Assembly (NCBI RefSeq): GCF_000348945.1 | Contig: NZ_AOCK01000004.1 | Span: 291,848 to 355,847, forward strand | DNA: 64,000 nucleotides | DNA from: Paeniglutamicibacter gangotriensis Lz1y | GTDB taxonomy: Bacteria > Actinomycetota > Actinomycetes > Actinomycetales > Micrococcaceae | Reading direction: 5' to 3' | Notes under the pieces: generated by a model | Told to the model about the DNA's origin: nothing | Databases searched by the model: none | What the model saw: the letters and a program-made list of their open reading frames with translations, nothing else | Shown here: positions 59,493-64,000 of the stretch, piece by piece | Numbering within the stretch: the first letter of the stretch is position 1 | Layout: every line of letters begins with the position of its first letter | Made by a program: the position numbers and the translations under genes

Positions 59493-59993
59493 GTGGCTCA
59501 GAACACTGAAGAGATCACCGAATTCGAGGGTGAAGCACCGACTTCGTACACCTCGGAGACCGTTGCGGTTGAAGTAGAAGAAGTCAAGGAACGTCCGGCA
59601 CTGACCGTTGCAGGTGCAGCAGTCGGCCGTCGCAAGCAGGCAATCGCCCGCGTGCGTGTCGTTCCGGGCACCGGCAAGTGGACCCTCAACGGTCGCTCGC
59701 TGGAAGAATACTTCCCGAACAAGCTGCACCAGCAGGACGTCAACGAACCGTTCAAGCTGCTTGAACTGGACGGCGCATACGACGTTCTTGCACGCATCCA
59801 CGGCGGTGGCCCCTCGGGCCAGGCCGGTGCGCTGCGCTTGGGCATCGCCCGCTCGCTGAACGAAATCGACCGCGACAACAACCGCGCTGCCCTCAAGAAG
59901 GCCGGCTACTTGACTCGTGACGCCCGCGTCATCGAGCGCAAGAAGGCTGGTCTCAAGAAGGCTCGTAAGGCTTCGCAGTTCTCCAAGCGCTAA
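59493..59993 (+). CDS. rpsI: 30S ribosomal protein S9
   Basis: A 166-residue S9, whose C-terminal tail (SQFSKR end) touches P-site tRNA. The core starts near residue 42 ([24 protein letters not shown]), then [19 protein letters not shown] and the basic [23 protein letters not shown]. The first 40 residues are an acidic extension usual in actinobacteria. GTG start with GGAGAATATC upstream. Confidence 0.98.
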   Translation: MAQNTEEITEFEGEAPTSYTSETVAVEVEEVKERPALTVAGAAVGRRKQAIARVRVVPGTGKWTLNGRSLEEYFPNKLHQQDVNEPFKLLELDGAYDVLARIHGGGPSGQAGALRLGIARSLNEIDRDNNRAALKKAGYLTRDARVIERKKAGLKKARKASQFSKR

Positions 59994-60020
59994 ACCGCTT
60001 GCGCCGGGTTTGTCCCGGCA

Positions 60021-60061
60021 CCGAAAGGCCCTGGCATTCATGCCGGGGCCTTTCGGCCTTT
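60021..60061 (+). terminator. Terminator of rplM-rpsI
   Basis: CCGAAAGGCCC-GGCA pairs with TGCC-GGGCCTTTCGG (60021-60056, one mismatch), followed by CCTTTA, 28 bases after rpsI. Confidence 0.88.
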
Positions 60062-60151
60062 AAGGACCCTGAAGGCGTGGTATGTCACACCATTTGCCAA
60101 ATATTGTCTTGATAAACACCGCAGATGCCCGAATCCGGCGGAATCTGGCTC

Positions 60152-60165
60152 TATGATGGATGACG
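60152..60165 (+). promoter_or_regulatory. Candidate -10 element for leaderless glmM mRNA
   Basis: TATGAT (60152-60157) lies eight bases before ATG 60166, so transcription would begin at the start codon itself. No Shine-Dalgarno precedes that ATG. A -35 element is not obvious. Confidence 0.55.
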
Positions 60166-61512
60166 ATGGCAAGGTTATTTGGGACCGATGGTGTCCGCGG
60201 AAAAGCAAACGAACTTCTAACCCCCGAACTGGCGCTGGCGCTTTCACAGGCCGCCGCCATGGTATTGGGGCATGAACAAATACATGACGGGCGACGTCCC
60301 GTGGCGGTAGTGGCCAAGGATCCTCGGATCAGTGGCGACTTCCTTTCGGCTGCAATCGAGGCGGGCCTCGCGGCCTCCGGCGTCGATGTGCATGATGCCG
60401 GAACCCTCCCCACCCCGGCTGCAGCCTACTTGGTGGCAGATCTGGGAGCCGATTTCGGCGTCATGATCTCCGCCTCGCATAATGCGGCACCGGATAACGG
60501 GATCAAGTTCTTGGCCCGTGGAGGCAAGAAGCTTGACGACGCACTCGAGGACGCCATCGAGGCGGCATTGGAGAAACCCAAGTACCGGCCCGTCGGCGCG
60601 GACGTGGGACGCGTCTCGCGCTTCGCCGATGCCGAGGATCGCTATGTCATGCACCTGTTGCAGACCCTGCCCAACCGCCTGGATGGGCTGAAGGTTGTCC
60701 TGGACTGCGCCCACGGCGCGGCCAGCGGCTGCTCCCCGGAGGTCTTCAACGCCGCCGGCGCACAGGTGGTCGTCATCGGGGCAGCCCCGGACGGTATCAA
60801 CATCAACGACGGTTACGGTTCCACGCACCTTGAACGCCTGCAGGAAGCAGTGCTGGACAACGGCTCGGACCTGGGCATCGCCCACGATGGTGACGCGGAT
60901 CGCTGCTTGGCCGTTGACCACGAGGGAAACATCGTGGACGGGGACCAGATCATGGCGATCATGGCCACGGACATGAAGGAACGAGGTGTGTTGAAAGACA
61001 ACACCCTTGTTGCCACCGTGATGAGCAACCTGGGCCTGAAGATCGCAATGCGCGAAGCAGGGATCACCCTGAAGGAAACCGGCGTCGGAGACCGGTACGT
61101 GCTCGAAGGCATGCGGGCGGGGAACTTCAACCTCGGCGGCGAGCAGTCCGGCCACGTGATCTTCGCCGACCACGCCACCACCGGCGACGGCGTACTGACC
61201 GGCCTGCACATCGCAGCCCGGGTCAAGGCCACCGGCAAGACCCTCAAGGAGCTTGCCGAGACCATGACGGTGCTCCCGCAGGTCCTCATCAACGTCAAGG
61301 GCGTAGATAAGGAAGCGGCACCCAGCAATCGGAATCTGATCACCGCGATCGCCGCGGCAGAGGCAGAACTGGGACAAAACGGGCGAGTGCTGCTTCGTGC
61401 CTCGGGCACCGAGCCCGTCGTCCGCGTGATGGTCGAGGCCACCTCACACGAGATGGCCCATTCATTGGCCACCACGCTGGCCGGGGTCGTCACCAACGAA
61501 CTGGCTCTCTAA
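60166..61512 (+). CDS. glmM: Phosphoglucosamine mutase
   Basis: Converts glucosamine 6-phosphate to glucosamine 1-phosphate for peptidoglycan and UDP-GlcNAc synthesis. 448 residues: [14 protein letters not shown], the phosphoserine loop [16 protein letters not shown] (Ser104), metal loop DGDADRC (near 241) and [16 protein letters not shown] phosphate-binding end. An ATG six bases earlier is in frame, but it sits too close to the TATGAT -10 element. glmM after rpsI is a conserved order; it closes the core block of the window. Confidence 0.96.
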   Translation: MARLFGTDGVRGKANELLTPELALALSQAAAMVLGHEQIHDGRRPVAVVAKDPRISGDFLSAAIEAGLAASGVDVHDAGTLPTPAAAYLVADLGADFGVMISASHNAAPDNGIKFLARGGKKLDDALEDAIEAALEKPKYRPVGADVGRVSRFADAEDRYVMHLLQTLPNRLDGLKVVLDCAHGAASGCSPEVFNAAGAQVVVIGAAPDGININDGYGSTHLERLQEAVLDNGSDLGIAHDGDADRCLAVDHEGNIVDGDQIMAIMATDMKERGVLKDNTLVATVMSNLGLKIAMREAGITLKETGVGDRYVLEGMRAGNFNLGGEQSGHVIFADHATTGDGVLTGLHIAARVKATGKTLKELAETMTVLPQVLINVKGVDKEAAPSNRNLITAIAAAEAELGQNGRVLLRASGTEPVVRVMVEATSHEMAHSLATTLAGVVTNELAL

Positions 61513-61617
61513 GTTTCTGGGCCGTATAAGGATGATCGTTTTTGATTTCATCCCTAAAGTCGCGACTGAATACAGTTCAACTGTTGTAGGTTCATCTATT
61601 TACTTGCTGGGGGACAT

Positions 61618-62961
61618 ATGTCGCTAAAGATTTCTGTAATTGGGACGGGCTATCTGGGAGCCACACACGCCGCTTGTATGGCTGAGCTAGGCTTTGACGT
61701 TATCGGCGTCGATATTGATGCTGCAAAAGTCGCTGCGCTCTCCCGGGGGAATCTTCCGTTCCATGAACCTGGGCTACCGGAACTTCTCCGCAAGCATGTA
61801 GACAGTGGTCGGCTTCGGTTTACGACCGACTACGCGGAAATTGCAGACTGGGCGGATATTCATTTCATAGGGGTTGGGACTCCACAACGTGCCGATGGGC
61901 ACGGGGCAGATCTTCGGTTTGTGGATTCCGCTGTTCACGAGTTAACGAGTCGGATCCGTGGCTCCGCTTTGATAGTCGGCAAATCAACTGTGCCTGTGGG
62001 AACGGCCCGCCGTTTGCGGGGCATAATCGACACAGAAGCTCACTCAGAAGCAAACATTGCTCTGGCGTGGAACCCTGAGTTCCTGCGCGAAGGTTTCGCT
62101 GTTGCTGACACAATGCGGCCCGACAGACTTGTGATTGGTGCAGAGGGCGGGACTGCGGAGGCTCTATTACGAGAGGTCTACGCGGTTGCCCTAGCTGCTG
62201 AAACGCCTCTCATTGTTACTGATTTTGAGACGGCAGAACTGGTCAAGGTGGCAGCGAACGCTTTCCTAGCCACAAAGATTTCATTCATCAACTCTTTCGC
62301 TGAAGTCACAGAGACTATTGGCGGCGACATCACTACACTGGCTGATGCCTTGGGGCACGATATACGAATTGGCCGAAAGTTCCTCAATGCTGGCGTTGGT
62401 TTTGGTGGAGGTTGCCTTCCTAAGGACATTCGTGCATTACAAGCTCGCGTGAGCGAATTGGGTCTGTCTCATACAATGGGATATCTGGCTGAAGTCGACG
62501 AGATCAACCTGCGCCGCCGGGAACGCGTGGTGCGTCTGGCTAACTCCATGCTTAGCGACAAATTGGTTGGTGCCCGTATCGCCGTTCTTGGCGTTACTTT
62601 CAAGCCCGATTCGGACGACGTGCGGGACTCCCCGGCGTTGGACATTGCGGTGCGGCTGTTCAATGCCGGCGCAGACGTATTGGTGTACGACCCCAAGGGC
62701 AACAATAACGCCGCCGAGCGCTTCCCGAGGCTGCACTACGCCAATGACCTGCCCGAGGCCGTTGCCCAGGCGGACCTAGTACTGCTGCTGACCGAGTGGG
62801 CCGAGTTTAAGGCACTGGTTCCGGCGGACCTTGAAGATGTGGTTGCTGAGCGGCGCATCATTGACGGGCGCAACGTGCTGGCCCGTGGTCAATGGGAGGA
62901 CGCCGGATGGGAGATCGTCGGGATGGGACAGCACCACCCCCCGCTTGACGGCGAGCTGTAG
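61618..62961 (+). CDS. UDP-glucose/GDP-mannose dehydrogenase family, probable UDP-glucose 6-dehydrogenase
   Basis: A 447-residue enzyme that probably oxidises UDP-glucose to UDP-glucuronate for surface polysaccharide. Seen: ISVIGTGYLGATHAACMAELGFDVIGVDID (NAD fold), FHEPGLPELL, STVPVGTARR, NPEFLREGFA, the catalytic Cys266 in GVGFGGGCLPKDIRAL and VTFKPDSDDVRDSPAL. The first two thirds are lower in GC and contain TTA leucine codons at 61942, 62167 and 62437; the last third is normal. GGGGGAC precedes the ATG closely. It likely starts an exopolysaccharide or accessory region. Confidence 0.9.
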   Translation: MSLKISVIGTGYLGATHAACMAELGFDVIGVDIDAAKVAALSRGNLPFHEPGLPELLRKHVDSGRLRFTTDYAEIADWADIHFIGVGTPQRADGHGADLRFVDSAVHELTSRIRGSALIVGKSTVPVGTARRLRGIIDTEAHSEANIALAWNPEFLREGFAVADTMRPDRLVIGAEGGTAEALLREVYAVALAAETPLIVTDFETAELVKVAANAFLATKISFINSFAEVTETIGGDITTLADALGHDIRIGRKFLNAGVGFGGGCLPKDIRALQARVSELGLSHTMGYLAEVDEINLRRRERVVRLANSMLSDKLVGARIAVLGVTFKPDSDDVRDSPALDIAVRLFNAGADVLVYDPKGNNNAAERFPRLHYANDLPEAVAQADLVLLLTEWAEFKALVPADLEDVVAERRIIDGRNVLARGQWEDAGWEIVGMGQHHPPLDGEL

Positions 62962-63004
62962 CCCGGTCCGCACCGGCGTGCGCCTACAGATTCCCGCACA
63001 TGTG

Positions 63005-63044
63005 AAAGGACCCGCTCGTCCAGGCTTGGACGAGCGGGTCCTTT
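63005..63044 (+). terminator. Terminator after the UDP-sugar dehydrogenase gene
   Basis: A perfect 18-base stem (63005-63022 with 63027-63044, AAAGGACCCGCTCGTCCA), loop GGCT, with TTT at the 3' end, 44 bases after the stop. Confidence 0.88.
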
Positions 63045-63179
63045 GCTGCCCCTGGCGGGGCAGCCGAATTACGTTTGAGGTATGCCTGCTAGAGAGTCGG
63101 CTCCAGGATCTTTGACACCTTGCGTCCTCGGATCATGATCGATGAGGCGCGTGTGAAAGCAATCTGGGCCAGCGAGTTG

Positions 63180-63317
63180 TCAGAATGCGATAAGGGCCGC
63201 GATACCGCAGGCTATGGCTGCAAGGATGCCCACGCCCACGTTCTGCCACATGACCGGGACCCGTGGCTCCTGTCGGTAAAAGCGGTTGTAGCTACGTTTG
63301 GCTACGCTTCGTCCCAT
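63180..63317 (-). CDS. 45-residue single-span membrane peptide
   Basis: Encodes a basic N-terminus (MGRSVAKRSYNRFYRQEPR) and one C-terminal hydrophobic helix (VGVGILAAIACGIAALIAF). The ATG at 63317 has GGGGAGA five bases upstream, a strong ribosome site, which supports a real small protein. The frame continues upstream but without such a site. No family was recognised. Confidence 0.6.
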   Translation of the reverse strand: MGRSVAKRSYNRFYRQEPRVPVMWQNVGVGILAAIACGIAALIAF

Positions 63318-63585
63318 GATTATCTCCCCAAGTTTGACGCACCCCCCAAGGGCGCGATCACTCTCAAACTTAGAAAATGCGCCAATAGGCGTCCACCACA
63401 GCACCAACAATCCACACGTCAGCGTCATTAAGCGGACAACCGACGTCATTAATCAAGAAGGCAGGCACGACTCCTGTTAAACATGTTTTCGACCAAGAAA
63501 ACTTTTAACCTGAAGTTACGTTAGACAGAACGCCAGGAACCCCGGATTGTCGGGGTTTCTGGCGTTTTTGGTTCCGGGTGTCTGG
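63318..63585. other. Junction between small membrane gene and IS element
   Basis: These 268 bases are relatively AT-rich and hold the probable end of the IS element. Terminal inverted repeats or target duplication could not be identified because the other end lies outside the window. Confidence 0.35.
63529..63570 (+). terminator. Terminator-like hairpin at the IS end
   Basis: AACGCCAGGAACCCCG (63529-63544) pairs with CGGGGTTTCTGGCGTT (63551-63566, one wobble), followed by TTTTTGG on the plus strand. It would block transcription from the neighbouring chromosome into the antisense of the transposase. Confidence 0.8.
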
Positions 63586-64000
63586 CTACTTTCTGTGGTT
63601 TCGGGCGTGGTGGTCGATGAGGTCCATGGCCTTTTGCTGGCGAGGCGTGGGCATTGAAAGCAGTTCGAAGGTCTTCTCGGTGCCCGGGACGCTGGTGGTG
63701 TTCCGTGTCCGTGTTCCCAGGTGGGTGAGGAGGTCCTGGTAGCTGGTGGCGGCGGTCCCGTCGTCAAGTTTTCGGGTGCTGGCCTTGCGTGCCGCGGCGG
63801 TGGAACGGTGAACCTTGGCGACCGGTTCCTCGGGGACGGGCCGGTTCTCGTCGGTGAACGTCAACGGCGCGAGCGCGGTGCGTAGGTGCCAGGTCAGGTG
63901 GGCGGCGAGCATGCAGAGAAACACGTGGGCGCGGGTGCGGTTCTCGGTGTAGTGGCGGATGGGGCGGATGCCTAAATCCCGACTCTTGAGGGTCTTGAAG
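63586..64000 (-). mobile_element. IS1634-family-like transposase, C-terminal fragment (start outside window)
   Basis: The frame is open to the window edge; 138 residues of the C-terminus are visible. The segment FKTLKSRDLGIRPIRHYTENRTRAHVFLCMLAAHLTWHL with the following ALAPLTFTDEN resembles the conserved end of IS1634/IS4-superfamily DDE transposases, including the YREK-like C-terminal helix region. A GTG at 63924 is internal. The tail (RNTTSVPGTEKTFELLSMPT, then DLIDHHARNHRK) is typical for these elements. Whether the copy is intact cannot be judged from this end. Its presence marks the right edge as a mobile or accessory region. Confidence 0.8.

Noticed and set aside
1..64000. CRISPR arrays, rRNA genes, prophage or classical defence operons
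   Set aside because: No spaced direct repeats, rRNA segments or phage/defence gene sets were seen; only one tRNA is present.

Overview
The window is about 64 kb of a high-GC actinobacterial chromosome. Gene order, frequent GTG and TTG starts, a TTG-started SecY, actinobacterial extensions on several ribosomal proteins, PspC-type envelope genes, a 13E12/DUF222 HNH gene and a 6C-like RNA all fit Micrococcales. The best match by eye is the Arthrobacter / Paeniglutamicibacter group of Micrococcaceae. This placement rests on protein motifs and synteny; no database was searched.

Layout. (1) 1-10.1 kb is housekeeping and envelope genes: the end of a YgfZ-like folate-binding protein, a GNAT acetyltransferase, 6-phosphofructokinase, a PspC / LiaF-like / histidine kinase / response regulator cluster, an NAD(P)-binding oxidoreductase, an aspartate-type aminotransferase and a small membrane protein. 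(2) 10.3-15.3 kb holds tRNA-Trp, secE-nusG-rplK-rplA, a 6C-like small RNA, and the L10-leader-controlled rplJ-rplL operon. (3) 15.4-18.3 kb holds an OafA-type acyltransferase facing a thiolase-YbaK pair. (4) 18.4-26.3 kb is rpoB-rpoC. (5) A DUF222-HNH gene (26.7-28.4 kb) separates rpoBC from the str operon (rpsL-rpsG-fusA-tuf, 28.9-33.4 kb). (6) 33.6-37.9 kb encodes a very large polytopic membrane protein and a 42-residue membrane peptide. (7) 38.5-43.9 kb is the S10 operon (rpsJ to rpsQ). It ends in a terminator and is separated from the spc operon (rplN to rplO, 45.8-49.9 kb) by a membrane-anchored EEP-family hydrolase and a long leader. (8) secY-adk, map, infA-rpmJ-rpsM-rpsK-rpoA-rplQ, truA, a DUF4184 gene, rplM-rpsI and glmM run to 61.5 kb. 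(9) At 61.6 kb the character changes: a UDP-glucose dehydrogenase gene with a lower-GC, TTA-containing first two thirds, a 45-residue membrane peptide and the end of an IS1634-like transposase. This looks like the edge of an accessory, possibly polysaccharide, region.

Most of the window makes the transcription and translation machinery (RNA polymerase alpha, beta and beta-prime; NusG; many ribosomal proteins; EF-G, EF-Tu, IF-1) plus SecE and SecY of the translocon. Regulation visible in the sequence is mainly intrinsic terminators, structured leaders (L10 leader, a candidate attenuator before rplN, tandem hairpins before rpsJ) and translational coupling through 1-8 base overlaps. rpsN (S14) and rpsD (S4) are absent from their common places in the spc and alpha operons.

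The less ordinary features are the 6C-like RNA with three perfect palindromes just upstream, the candidate attenuator before rplN, exact in-frame tandem duplications in the NusG and L17 tails, the composition break inside ugd, and several probable leaderless starts.
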